NCBI GenBank assembly: GCA_025084515.1
Contig: JAJAGP010003177.1
Coordinates: 1 to 64,000 of the forward strand
Direction: 5' to 3'
Length of the DNA stretch: 64,000 bases
From: Ancistrus triradiatus
Lineage: Eukaryota > Chordata > Actinopteri > Siluriformes > Loricariidae
Shown piece by piece: positions 36,501-63,041 of this stretch. Positions within the stretch are counted from its first letter, which is position 1. Each line of letters opens with the position of its first letter. The position numbers and the translations under genes were made by a program. The notes below the pieces were generated by a model, which searched no databases, was not told the origin of the DNA, and saw nothing but the letters and a program-made list of their open reading frames with translations.

Positions 36501-37393
36501 AAAGACATGCATTAGGTTAACTGGTCACTCTAAATTGGCCCGTGACTAGTGTGTTGATGTAACCTTATGCCTGTCATGAATATAGCCATCGATGCTGATG
36601 TGACATTAAATGAAACTAATAAACAAACAAACAAACTGCATTTCAGTTTACATAAAATGTAACACTATGTCTAAAATCAGTGTTTTAATTGTTTATATTT
36701 TTTCTTTTATTTGTAAAGCACTTTGAATTGACTTGTGTATGTTATCTGGTATAGAAATAAACTTGTCTTGCCATGGATTTGTAACACCCATATAAGCTAA
36801 AATATCACAAGCAAAGGCTTCATGATTATACATGATTGTAATTAGCAAACAAAGCTTGCATGTATTAAAGTAATTTGTCGATAATGTTCTCAAGAACACC
36901 AGTCATTCATATCATTACAGAAGAAGAGAGTTAAACATTTATTGCAGCACCCTCTTAATATATTTCGAGTATAATTTCATATCCTTTGTTCATCTTAATC
37001 ATATATTTGAATATTAACACAAACTTGTACGTGCTCCACAGCTCTTGCCTCTGTCAGATCCACCTGTTGTTGACCTGCCTGTACCTTCAGACTTCAGCCT
37101 GTTTTTTGGTGTAAAATGTGACTTTTAATATAATCAAACCTCGATTATTTAATATAAAGTCTAAAAACGGAATCAGAAACTTAGATTTACATTTCACTTA
37201 GCTATGTGCACCCTATATAGCTATATAAAAAATGCTGCACGTTGCCATGGTAACCAAGATGCCCTGAAACACGCGACTTAGGCCAATAATTCTGATTTTT
37301 TTTTTTTTTGTAATAAAATCAAGACAAACCGTTAAGATCAAGCCTCTTGAGCGCGATCCACACTGAAACGTGTGCACTGTCCGCACCGGCCAT
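30543..37393 (-). CDS. Unrecognised coiled-coil protein gene, seven small exons, one junction unresolved
   Basis: Assembled from splice signals and phase; I do not recognise the product. Exons in transcript order: 37393-37330 ([21 protein letters not shown]), 35358-35291 ([21 protein letters not shown]), 35190-35155 ([12 protein letters not shown]), 32084-32005 ([20 protein letters not shown]...), 31883-31821 ([20 protein letters not shown]), 30791-30741 ([17 protein letters not shown]), 30596-30543 ([17 protein letters not shown], stop). Donors are GTTTGT, GTGGGT, GTGACA, GTAAGT, GTAATA, GTAATA. Junction 1-2 is phase 1 and the last three are phase 0, all frame-consistent. The junction of exons 3 and 4 does not match in phase and exon 4 has a weak acceptor, so an exon is probably missed between 32085 and 35154, where nested transposons lie. 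The C-terminal half is Lys/Glu/Leu-rich and helical. The gene is head to head with apmap. Not seen as a pseudogene: there are no internal stops in the seven exons. Confidence 0.6.
30920..31160 (+). repeat. SINE-like repeat
   Basis: GCATAGTGGTGCAGTGGTTAATG gives an A-box-like start. CACATTCCAGAGACATGTG and a GAAGTGGATTAAGCGGGTATG tail follow, the family described at 9797. Confidence 0.65.
31290..31720 (+). mobile_element. Tc1-like C-terminal remnant
   Basis: CAGCTGGATAATGACCCAAA reads as QLDNDPK, the Tc1 region between the catalytic acidic residues. [14 protein letters not shown] follows near 31430-31465. It ends in CACTTTTAGCCCCCACTGTA. Only the 3' half is left. Confidence 0.6.
32432..34593 (+). 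mobile_element. Outer Tc1-type element, split by a second Tc1 element
   Basis: The left end CCAACCCCAAATCAGAAAAAGTTG and right end CCCAACTTTTCTGATTTGGGG are inverted repeats with TA flanks. The left part (32432-32877) has CAGGCCAGCAACACATTCCA and then a transposase N-terminal relic up to GGAGAAATC. The right part (34200-34593) has GGACGCCATGTGCTCCGGACCAAGG and CAACAAGACAATACAAAACC, matching the later transposase region. The middle is replaced by the element at 32878-34198. Confidence 0.8.
32878..34198 (-). mobile_element. Inner Tc1-type element nested in the outer one
   Basis: Minus orientation. The transposase start is open at 33841-33644 ([20 protein letters not shown], the first helix-turn-helix) and then broken. 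33480-33040 holds further transposase pieces on the minus strand (first Asp region near 33430). The right terminal repeat ends TTTGCCCCACAGTA at 34198, the family of 17490-18208. The left terminal repeat is present only from GAAATCACATTTTAGGATT, so its outer part is lost. Confidence 0.8.
34690..34870 (-). repeat. Fragment of the Tc1-type family seen at 23144
   Basis: CACCTGCCTAATGTTGGGTAG, GTCAAAGTAACATCCACATGA and CACATGTCAGTGGTTATAATG are blocks of that family with the centre deleted. Confidence 0.6.
36380..36610 (+). repeat. SINE-like repeat
   Basis: CCCGGTTTGATCCTGACC is a B-box-like motif. GTAGAGTTTCCATGTTCTCC and AAAGACATGCATTAGGTTAAC follow. 36600-36640 has a short AAAC repeat. It lies in intron 1 of the minus-strand coiled-coil gene. 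Confidence 0.65.
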
Positions 37394-38151
37394 TTAAACA
37401 CTCCACTGACGACTGATCACAGGCGATGGGCTGCGAGTGTGGCTAGACTGTGAAACGAGGCCTTGTAAATAAAAGTCTCGTGGTTTTACATTCTAGTTAG
37501 TTACATTCTATTAGTATGGAGTCAGAACTTATCATGATGTTAGATGATAAGTCCTGGCTCACCTTTGCCATTCCAGTGCATTTTCAAGGTGTCTGATGGA
37601 GTTGAGGTCAAGATTCTGTGCAAGTCAGCCCAGTTCTCAATAATAGTTGACTAAATAATTCTTTATGGACTTTGTTTAAGGACAAGGACATGGCAGAAAG
37701 TTGATGAACTGAGTTGTTGGAAGCAGAAACCTATAAATGTGTCATATTGAGAGTCTGGGATATTTAGTACATCCCATTCTAATGTCACTGGTTGTCTATG
37801 GAGAATCCAGATATGTATGCTTTATTTTATGAATGTGTTACACGTTAGTGTTGCTTATAGCTGAGCTCAATGATTAGAAGGGCTGCCCACACACGTTTGT
37901 CTATATAGTCAGTGTTTATAAACGTTTCATAGCGTGGGACTTTTAATGTGTAATAAAAAAAAACGTTATTTTACGTGCCAGGAGTGTTCTTGTCCTTCGG
38001 AGTTATTGCTGCTGCCTTCACATTACACCCCTCCTCCCTGAGTGACAGACTGCGGATAGGAGTAGCCGCACACATTTCTATAATGTAGAATTATTTGTCT
38101 AATAACAATACAAGTATAGTGAATATAAAATATAAAACAGGATATTTCAGT
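37394..38151. promoter_or_regulatory. Bidirectional promoter region between the coiled-coil gene and apmap
   Basis: The ATG of the minus-strand gene (37393) and the ATG of apmap (38152) face away from each other. CpGs are enriched at 37330-37460 and around 38030-38060. No TATA box could be assigned to either side. The middle (37500-37900) resembles a worn transposon, so the two promoters may be separate. Confidence 0.5.
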
Positions 38152-53917
<15,766 letters not shown>

Positions 53918-54140
53918 AATTCAGTGGGATGAGGGGCCACTGGGTCAAGAGAATAAGCAATTAACACTTTAACACTGGCCAGTCAACTGCTGTACACAGT
54001 CCACTCACCCATATTCCCCAACTCACCGGTTCCTCAGTATGTGTCATTTCAACTGTTCTTTTTTTTTAGGATGTTAGTCTACAAAACAAGGCATGTGTGA
54101 TTTTGTTTTAATTATGCCTTATGTTAAGGGGCCAGACTGC

Positions 54141-54146
54141 TTTATT
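54141..54146 (-). promoter_or_regulatory. Candidate cst7 poly(A) signal
   Basis: AATAAA on the minus strand about 540 bp after the cst7-like stop. If used, the transcript would overlap the apmap 3' UTR. Confidence 0.35.
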
Positions 54147-54512
54147 ACAATGGGTGGCCTTTCTATTTGTGTTATGCCCATATGAGAGGAACTGCATACT
54201 GTCCATACCTTCATGTTTGTACTGAAGTGTCATTTAGTCCCTATGGAGCTGCTGAATTTCATAAACAACTCTCACTGCAAAAGGATAGTGGTGACATTTC
54301 AAAGTTTCAGTGCTGAAAATAGAACAGTATTCCACATTCATCCCTCACTATTGTACATTTCAGTACACCTGTAATCGTTGTGTCTTTGAGCTTCCTTTTG
54401 CAAAGATCATTTTAGCTACAAAAACATGTAATTAGCAATAACTTGACTGATGGATGGTTATGGCAGTTTGTGAATGCGTCATGCATATTCATGGCAAGTA
54501 CTGCATTGCTTG

Positions 54513-54518
54513 AATAAA
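54513..54518 (+). promoter_or_regulatory. Candidate apmap poly(A) signal
   Basis: AATAAA about 600 bp after the apmap stop. A second AATAAA starts at 54571. Confidence 0.5.
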
Positions 54519-54680
54519 ATGTTCTCAAAGATGGTCACTTTCATAGTGGAGGACCACAGTGAAAAATGATAATAAAATGATGAAAAGCGTGACATCCAAA
54601 TATCTTTTGAGAATTTATCATCTGTTTTACTCTGTGTCAGCTAATTCCAATTAACATGACATGTCATTTGATGTTTGCAT

Positions 54681-55753
54681 TTACTGGCTGACTGAGACAT
54701 TAGTAAGGTTTGTAGGCAGGCAAAATGAATATGTTGTCTTCGTTATATTCTCCCATGGTATGTCCCACACCTCAAAGTGACAGAGCAAAGTCTGAAAGAG
54801 AAACGCAGATAGATTACAAAGAATGACTTTAAAAAATATGTTTGAGAGGAGTTAGTAATTGGCCTAATAAAATACAGGGAGAGCTATTTGTTTGGGACAC
54901 TTGTCCCTCAGTGATAAATTCTCCATACCACACTTTACCTGTTGCATTATGTGTTGTGACTGAAATGCACACTTTTCAAGATCAACATCCGCCTGTCTCT
55001 TTTTGCACACGGTTCGGGATATCTCGACTTTCAGGATATACTTGACACCTTTAACAACCTACAACAAAATGTGGTGAGTACATTATGTTCTGGACCGTAC
55101 ACACATGAACATGACACTAGAGGTCAACTAAAGAGGCCTACCTGTCTTTGTGCACAGTCAATTGCTGAGGCCCTAAAAAAGAAGGCATCATTGGACTGAT
55201 TGTTGAAGGAATACGTTGCAATTAGGACAGCCTTTTTCACTTCGGTGTCATTTGTGCTGACATTTTGTGGTTTACCAGGTACCGGGGGATTTGCAGAGGC
55301 ACGAGTTGGAGACATGTCTGCAGGAGATTCAATAACATGATTTTACTTTTACTGTCATGAGGATTTGCTTTTTGAGAGCAGCACTTCACAGATACGTTCT
55401 TGAAACTTTTACTCTTAAATGTTCCATCTGAAGTGTTTTTAGTTTTGGTCCTGATGGAAACCTTAGGCTTGCACAGCATCCTACAGGAGAAAAGGTTCCA
55501 AGTATTTGAAACCAACATATTTGGAAGTGCAAGTTTCAAAGGTTTTGCATAAACCGCTAACCATCCCAAGGACATGGGACCATCTTATTTAGGAGTGTAC
55601 AGAAGCTGGCTCAGGTTGAACCACACAATTTCAAGGACAAAATCCAGCAAATCCACCCACAGCTAACTCCACACAAAGGATTAAAAGTATTAATAACTTA
55701 CCTAGAGTGTAAAACACTGCCAAAAGAAAGACGAGAAGCAAGTAAGTCGCCAT
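54681..55753 (-). CDS. cst7: Cystatin F-like secreted cysteine-protease inhibitor, 4 exons
   Basis: A type 2 cystatin; family members block papain-like peptidases such as cathepsins in the endolysosome or outside the cell. Exons in order: 55753-55702, 55317-55142, 55058-54939, 54791-54681, all GT-AG and in frame, 152 residues (human CST7 145). Residues 1-17 (MATYLLLVFLLAVFYTL) are a signal peptide. Inhibitory features are present: a Gly before the first strand (VPGKP), the QVVKG loop formed across the exon 2-3 junction, and IPWE as the second hairpin. Four C-terminal Cys (VCKK, KCAF, LLCHF, SFCLP) fit the two type 2 disulfides. Five N-x-S/T sites suggest heavy glycosylation. The call to CST7 rests on alignment of TND.....A..S...FNN..ND.F.F with cystatin F and on the convergent apmap neighbour, as in human. 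The cysteines that pair the human dimer are not conserved here. Confidence 0.88.
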
Positions 55754-57049
55754 GGCTGTAAGCTCTCAGCTTTGCTCAGCAACTTCCTGTGGAGCAACAC
55801 ATCAACCGCCCTCCTAACTGATGCAGTCACCCAACTGAAGTCACATAACACCACTGTTAAACAGTGCCATGTAGAGAAAGCTACCTCTTAAATATAACAA
55901 CGTGTGCACTTAGTTAACCGAGCAGGAACACGGAGCTGTTCTTGCATTTAATCTAATGCTGTTGATTGATATGATCAGTACCTCAAAATTAACAAACTGT
56001 GGATGATAATAAAACCATGCGTCACGCTTGAAAACTACATTTGTTTCTGATCTTAGCTTTTCAGTAAGCTGAAACGAAACGAGTTTAATGTGTAAAAGTG
56101 ACTTTAAAGGGTGCCATCAGCTTCAGTGGTTTACCATACCTCCCGTGTTCAGAGTGAAGCCACAAAGCCAGCGCACAATAAGTAAACCTGTGTGAAATTC
56201 TTCCGAAATTAGACGGAAACATTGGTGTTTGCCTTTTTTAAAACGAGATTTTTTTCTTAATTAAGTTCATTTAACTTCACAGCGATAAGTGAGCAGGCCA
56301 ATCACGCTGCACTTCCACTGAATAATGTGACCAACAAGTGAATGAAACGAATCATGGTTAAGCTGAATCATTATCTGCAGAGGGTTTTCGCTTAATTTAT
56401 AGGTATATTTATTTTAATACATGGGATCTTAATTAAAGCAGCATTAGAGAGATCCACAACTACCAAAGGCGACAGTGGAAAGGTATAATACTGACTTTTA
56501 CAAATGAAATATACGTTTGTTTGTTCTCGCTAGCTACTGATTCACAATTGTTGCAAAAGATTAAACTCAATCGAATTCAGAAGTATGAGTGCTGTGTTTA
56601 ACCGTGCAGTCTTCTTCTCTGGGTACGTTTCCTACACAGGTAAACATAAAAAAAAATGAAATTTACTCTCAAACAAACGCTTTAGTGTCTATTAACGCAA
56701 TGATGTACAAATCCGGGAGGTGGCGGTAGGTGCGTAGACACGCCAACATTGCTGTGGCGTGCTGCTTGCGAAATAACATGATGACACTGCTGTACCGAAG
56801 GTAAATGTTGCCATCAGAGCTTGGATACAGAAATACCCATTATTAACCATTCAAAATCAAACCTGAGAAACTTCAAGACCAGATATCTTTATTTATAATT
56901 TTGACCCAATAACCACATAAATGCCACTGATCATTGATTAGTTTCTTTACTTGCATATTAAAACACATTTTAATTGAACATAAGATAGAGATTTCTAAAC
57001 GGCAGGTGTGGTGTGCCATACAAAACACCCCAAAGTTACAAAGACTGAA
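55754..57049. other. Region upstream of cst7, no firm gene
   Basis: 55754-55830 is the likely cst7 5' UTR and promoter. A plus-strand ATG at 56584 opens 18 codons (MSAVFNRAVFFSGYVSYT) ending at a good donor (ACAG|GTAAAC). No downstream exon was found, so it is not called as a gene. Confidence 0.4.
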
Positions 57050-57210
57050 GTGGTAACACGTAGCATATGTCTATATCCAGAGTGACAAACAACTGAGTAT
57101 TGAATGGGTAAGTGTCTTGCTCAAGGGCCCAACAGTGGCAGTTTCACAGATCTGGAACTCGCAACCTTCAGCTTAATGGTCAGAATCTTAACCACTAAGG
57201 CACATTTCTC
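57050..57210 (-). repeat. tRNA-derived SINE, inverted
   Basis: Complement of the 9601 family: TATATCCAGAGTGACAAAC, CTTGCTCAAGGGCCCAACAGT, then GGAACTCGCAACCTTC and CTTAACCACTAAGGCA (the box region). Confidence 0.75.
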
Positions 57211-58992
57211 GCTCTCTCCTGCTTTTCCTGAAATTCAGAGCAACACTTGAAATATGCATCACATTAGTGACTTCAACGATTGTTCATATTGTAAGCTAAC
57301 ATGACAATAGATGATTAACTGTTTATGACTAATTAGTCCATTGCAATTCAGTTGGCCCCACTCTTAGCATATCTCTTGTAAACTGGTTTGTATCAACAGT
57401 GTCCTCAAGTGTTGTCTGGTCTTGTCTGGTCATGATTGTGCCTCTGTCCCTGCACTTCAACATGAATTGGGTGCTTATTTTTGCTGAAAAACACAGCCAT
57501 ACCCTTAAGTAGAGATGAGACAGAGTGAGGCTCATCAGAGTATTCTCACATTCTCACTTAACACTCTGGCAGTAAAATGGTCTCCATCTGTTTATTCTCA
57601 GCTCATGCTTCAGTCACACGTATTCGTGTCTTTTGCTTTGTTGTTTTGAATACTGATACTGGTGTAATTCCTTGTTTTGTGTGTGTGTTTAAATGTCCTT
57701 GCAATATTTTTACCTTTCATTTTAAAATATAAAATGTATTCTTTCTAAATTTCTCAAGCAAGTAATTTTATAACACCTTACCACTTTCAATGTATTGCCT
57801 CAGTTTCTGCCACAACAGTGAGACAGGAGAGAAAAGAGCAATCTGTAGTATGCAGTAACCTGATAAGCTATAAAACGGTGGCCTATGTCCAAGGTCATAA
57901 ATGCATAAAGGCAAAATCTATAGAGAACCAAAGCAGCTGAAGTGTGGATTACAGTTACTGCAGTATGAAACACTTAGTGGGCAGATTATACAGTGGAAGA
58001 GAGTGACTGCATTGCCTTTTGACCATAAAAATGTGCAAAATGTAACTGAAGAAATGGATCATCTTTAATACGTGATAACTACCAGACCTTTTTCTTACGT
58101 CATTACCTGAACCACATTAATAATAACGTCTTCATAGGGTAAATCTAATAAGACAGAGTGTTAACCACCTTTTTATTTCAGCACAATCCCAGATGAATGT
58201 GTGTGCCCCTTTGTGCTGCCTGTTATTTGAATTCTTGGTAAATGGCTTTTTAATAAGCTTAAGTTATAAACCCATAATCCGCAACCCTACATCACGACTT
58301 AACCTTTTAAAGAATGATATGTTATTTTTTTATTTTTCCATAAGATAATAGATTCTAAGACCTTTGGGAAAACATCTATTCCACAGCCTTCTACCATGCT
58401 GATTTGGCATGTCAAATTATGTGGAACTGAGAGCCTGACATTTTCATAAGCATATCTCTTGGGGCTCAAGGACCACATGTCCTCTCTGAGTAAACTTGAG
58501 TGTTTAGCGAAGAAACTTTGCAAAATAACCTAATTCAGTCTGACTCTTCAATATTTAGCAAGGAAATCTTTATTATCTATACTGTCAGCATCATTATCAG
58601 GAACTATATAGCATCCAGCATCTTGGGTTACTGTGTATGATGTCTTTTTTTCTTGACAATAGCTATCATGAGTGCAAAATGCTCAGGGCTTGGTTTTGTA
58701 AGCTCATTTAATGTTTCTGCAATTGGTTTGAAGTGGATGATGGTTTCTGAAGCCTTCTGACAGTCCGATGTTGAGCATGTAACTAAGAAAACTTTTCTCT
58801 GACTTTTTATAAAAACATTATTTTCTATATAGAAACTTTGGTAAGGAGAGTCACATACCGCTAACGTGCTTTTTATCCCAGATCTCCTTGAGACTTCTGT
58901 CAAGATGAGGCAAGCTGAAGAGCTGCATCACTCTGACATGGCTTCCTCTAACCCTTTTTCCTTTTCCACAGCAGGTGGAGCTGTTTTCTATA
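57211..58992. other. Intergenic, no gene supported
   Basis: A minus-strand frame of 91 codons (58903-58628) has unusual composition for noncoding DNA but no recognisable domain and no clear splice sites. 57700-58300 is AT-rich. Confidence 0.4.
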
Positions 58993-59301
58993 TACAGGAG
59001 GTCCTCGGGTTACGTCAGTCCCGAGTTACGATGTTTCGTGGTTACGACACATCTCCCATTTACTGTATAAAGCCTTGTTTCGACTTAAGTGGTTTTGCGT
59101 CGTAAACGTCGTACCGCGAATACACGGTTACGCGGCTCGTTTTTTGATAATTACTGTGTTAGGATAGGTGTTAGGATAGGATAAGAGTTTACAGTATGTA
59201 TTTACGTACAGTATGTACGTATGTTCCGACTTACACCGAAAATCGGTTTACAACGCAACATAGGAACGGATCAACGTCGTAAGTCGAGGACCCCCTGTAT
59301 A
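58993..59301. mobile_element. MITE with ends ACAGG.GGTCCTCG
   Basis: The left end ACAGGAGGTCCTCGGGTTACG pairs with the right end CGTAAGTCGAGGACCCCCTGT (inverted, few mismatches), and TA flanks both. Length about 310 bp, CpG-rich, with an inner tandem GTTAGGATAGGTGTTAGGATAGG. No coding capacity. Confidence 0.7.
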
Positions 59302-59950
59302 CCCTTACTTCCTGTCACTCTGTTGTCTGGCATTTCACTTCACTTATCCTGCTCATCCTGGTTTTGGTTTGTTGCTTTCCCCTGCTCCTAGTCTATGCTT
59401 TCATCTGTTGTGTCTAGCGTGTTCCATGTATGATGTGATTCTGTAACATAGCTCTTTGTTGTTCTGTTCTTGTAATAGCTGTTTTGCTCTCTGTATATCC
59501 GTTTGCACGTACACAGATTGTGTTAGCACTGTCAGTAGTGATGGGATAAGTGGGGCTTTTGAGAGATCGAAGCAAATGAAACAAATGATTGGGAAAAAGA
59601 TTTGAGATTGAAACATTCGAATTATTGCACCACAACTGTCGGCTGTGATTAGTACTGTGTTATAGTGGTATTGTTTGTAGTTACCTGTTAGCGTTAGCCC
59701 CATCTGTGTTAGCACTTTGTGTTGTGAGTTGTCTATTTATGTTACTTAGTCAATTCCTGTCAGGATTGCCTGTGTGCCTTTGTCTTAGTCTACTGTTTGT
59801 ATGTTGTTTACCCTGTGTTTCACTGTTCTGATTTTTGATCATCTGTTTTGGTATTTTATCGGCTATACTAAATATTACCAAATTTCATTGGGTCTAAGAT
59901 TTTTTTTATTTTGTTCTCCATAAAGTGATCCAGTCCTCCATCATGCTTGT
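59302..59950. other. Unassigned, T-rich region
   Basis: Composition (long TTGT/TGTT runs, CTGTTTGTATGTTGTTTACCC) resembles the fish LTR at 15786 but no TG...CA boundaries were found. Confidence 0.3.
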
Positions 59951-60024
59951 CAAGTGCAGTTTACACTATGGATAACTGCAACATTTACATTTATAAGATT
60001 GCTTACAAATTGCAGTTACAGTTG

Positions 60025-60445
60025 CACTTGCGTGCCAGTTGTAGGCACTTTTGACTGTGGACGGGTTAGCTTGATGAGCACACTGACCAGTCTGCTACTA
60101 GGGAGAACTATACTCACAGGTGGCCCTGCACTGTGTTCTGCGACACATTCATCTCATAACAAGCATTAAACATTTCTGTGTAGCTCTTCTTTCAATTCGG
60201 ATCAGATGGTATAGGATTAGTTGCTCTTGTGCTTCAATGAGCTGTGGGCACCGACACCCTGCTGCCAGATCGTGGTTTGTCCCTGCTTGGACCACTCTTG
60301 GTATGTGCTAACTCCTGCTGATCGGGAGCATCCCACAACCCTTGCTGTTTAGGAAATTCTCTGAGCCAGTCATTTAGTCATAACGATTTGTTAAAGTCAC
60401 TGAGGTTCCTGAGCTATTCTCCCACGTCCAACATGACCACTACAG
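60025..60445 (-). mobile_element. Tc1-type remnant (N-terminal part of the transposase region)
   Basis: GTGGACGGGTTAGCTTGATGAGCACACTGACC, ATGAGCTGTGGGCACCGACACC and CTGAGCCAGTCATTTAGTCATAACGATTTG are recognisable decayed blocks of the family at 23144, from the opposite half of the element. Not open. Confidence 0.6.
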
Positions 60446-60466
60446 GAATCACTTGCCATCTAATAT

Positions 60467-60945
60467 ACAGTACTGTGCAAAAGTTCTAGGTGACCATTAG
60501 ATGTATAATCATTTTAGCAATCTTATAACGACCATATATCATTATTTCTCAGTCTCTTTTTAAGAATACAACCAGAAAACGCAGAACATTTGTATGCAGT
60601 ATTAAAAAATGTAAAAAATTAAATCTGTAGGCTACAGTGGCAAGCAACCTGCCCTTACACTTGAGCAATAGGAGCTTCATTGGAATGCCAAGTTGACTCT
60701 TCTACTGTCTAAAGAAGTTGGATCAAGAATGGTCTTTTTGGAAGGATAGCAGCCAAGAACCCACTTTTTTGGGAAGGGAACAGGGTGAAAAGGCTAAGAT
60801 ATGCTAAAGCTCACAATGTATGGAATGAAAGAGCAGTACGGAGCAGCGAAACCAAGTTTGACATTTTTGGCTCCAGTCATCACCAATATTCTATACATGG
60901 TCATTATACCATTGCTAAAACAACAACAAACAACGTTTTTATGTA
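60467..60945 (+). mobile_element. Tc1-type element, internally deleted
   Basis: Left end TACAGTACTGTGCAAAAGTTC. The interior has short transposase scraps on the plus strand (near 60830-60880, ETKFDIFGSSHHQYSIHGHY-like, which follows the first Asp region). It ends in GTCATTATACCATTGCTAAAACAA without the final terminal repeat. Confidence 0.6.
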
Positions 60946-61479
60946 ACATGGTAATCAGTGTTACTTAGTATTCAGTCTGTTTGTGTTTTTAATATTTTGG
61001 CTGTTTAGTGCATATACCTCAATTAGTTAGGCAGGAAATTGTCTAGTTCACAGGGACATGTAATTGAGGAGAAAAAACAAACTCCACTTTGACTCTTGAC
61101 ATCAGCATGAATGGGAATGAACTTGATTATGTAATTTTTTTACATTTTCACCCTCACATTTCACCCTGTGACATTTCCTGTTTGAGTAATACCTCCATTT
61201 TAGATATTGAATTTTTCCAATTTGTTATTGATCCACACATAAATTTACTGTGTCTGTTTTACAGAAATTATGAAAAAAGGACTAAATGCTTAAGCGGTAA
61301 CAAAGGCGGTGGCCAATGAACAGATGAAAGGTTTACTTTATGGCAAGAAGCTATGTAATATGAATGAAACCCTTGGCAAGGCTTTAGACAAGCTGTATAT
61401 TATTACACTTTCGCAGCTGTTCACATTTGTGTATGCAATATAACAAGTAGAAAGAGTGTCAATATAAACAAGATGGCTC

Positions 61480-62050
61480 AGTCCTCACCATGCTTGTGTT
61501 ATGGTGCCACAATGATTAATGAAATATCTGTGACATGCAAGGATCCTGCACAAGAGCACCCTTCTCAAACTCTCTAAACAGTTCTAATCAGATCGAAATT
61601 TAGGTTGGAAAAGACTGTCTACCCCAAAATCCGTGTGAGTGCATCAATATTATATGCTCTGTGGTAGTATGTTAAACTACATTACACCTTGCCATCCTTA
61701 CAGTGAATCATGGTGGTGGCAGCATCATGCTGTGGGGGAAATCTGAAAGGAGCCAAGAACAGAGATATTCTTAATGAAAACTTGATCCAGAGCAGAAGAA
61801 TGGCAGAACATTCCCAAATCCAGTTCTGCAAACTTTGTGGCAACAGACCCAAGAAGACAAGGTGACAAAGTTGCATCAACTAAGTACTGAGTAAAGGGTC
61901 TGAATACTTATGTTGGTGATATTTTACTTTGATGTATTTAATTTGATGATTTTAGTTTTTCCAATTCAATAAAAAAATCAGAAATTCTGTTTTCACTTTC
62001 TCATTATGGGGTATTGAGTACAGCATGATGGAGCAAAACTTTTTTCAGTT
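61480..62050 (+). mobile_element. Tc1-type remnant, 3' half
   Basis: GTGAATCATGGTGGTGGCAGCATCATGCTGTGGGG reads as the VNHGGGSIMLWG-type block. The end carries AAAGGGTCTGAATACTTATG and TTCTCATTATGGGGTATTGAGT, the right terminal repeat of a common fish Tc1 family. The frame is broken. Confidence 0.7.
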
Positions 62051-62294
62051 GTATATAATAATTCTACCAAGCCTCTTCATGAAGCCAAAATCGGAATGGC
62101 TTGTTTAATCCTGTTTCCCTAGGCTGCCCACAAAAAATTACTGAATTGCCTGATTTCACAGTTTGTGGGTTGCCAGGCACTCCAGATACCAAAATGCATG
62201 CAAACAGACACTGAAAAAAAGTGAGTTTTACATATGTCCCCTGTATGCTTGGATTTATTTAATGCCTCAAGGAGGCTGTGAGCCTTTACTGTGG

Positions 62295-62500
62295 ATCACA
62301 TGTGTATGCAATGTACATTTAGCAGACGCCCTTATCCAGAGCATCTTACAATTGACACAGTCTTACAATCCAAGCAATTGTGGGTTAAGGGCCTTGCTCA
62401 AGGACCCAACAGTGGCAGCTTTGGCTGAGGTGGGATTTGAACTCTAGACCTTCTGGTTCATAGTCCAGCACATTAACCACTAGGCCACCACAGTCCTGTA
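62295..62500 (-). repeat. tRNA-derived SINE, inverted, well preserved
   Basis: From the left: ACATTTAGCAGACGCCCTTATCCAGAGC, TTGTGGGTTAAGGGCCTTGCTCAAGG, GGGATTTGAACTCTAGACCTTCTGG (B box complement), CATTAACCACTAGGCCACCA (A box complement). Mirror image of 9601-9796. Confidence 0.85.
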
Positions 62501-62589
62501 AACAGTCCTGTTGAAACTGAGATACATTTCTTCACCCATCACATGTAGTGACTGTCATATATAATATGAGTCAATAATATGACTTGATA

Positions 62590-62850
62590 AGGGCTGCATG
62601 GCAGTGCAGTGGTTAGCAGTGTCGCTTCACAGCTGTGAAATCTGTGGTTCGATCTTGACCCTGTGCTCTATTTGTGTGGAGTTTGCATGTCCTTCCTGTG
62701 TCGCATGGGTTGTCTCAGAGTACTCTGGTTGCCCCCCCGCATTCCAAGACCTGTGTGTTAAGTTAAAGTGTGTTTCCAAAATGCCCTCGGTGTGTGAGTA
62801 AATGTGCCCTACGATGGATGGTTTTGACTGATCTCATATAACCACTTCTG
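62590..62850 (+). repeat. SINE-like repeat
   Basis: GGCTGCATGGCAGTGCAGTGGTTAGCA, CTGTGGTTCGATCTTGACCC, TGTGTGGAGTTTGCATGTCCTTCCTGTG and CCCTACGATGGATGG follow the order of the family at 9797. Confidence 0.75.
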
Positions 62851-63041
62851 TGTCAGTTAGGGCTGTGCGATGTATCAGAGATACCGCACAAGTGTAACAC
62901 TACAATTTACACAGCATCTCTGATGCCACTGCATTTGTAATTTACGGAAATTCACAATAATTATTGAAAATATAGCAATGTACCACCCTGTGTATGGGAA
63001 AACCATAACACTTAAGAGGACAGTATGTTTATATAGCTATA

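Noticed and set aside
58628..58903. Minus-strand 91-codon frame with hydrophobic and charged pattern
   Set aside because: No recognisable domain, no flanking exons, no promoter signs; could be chance or an old insertion.
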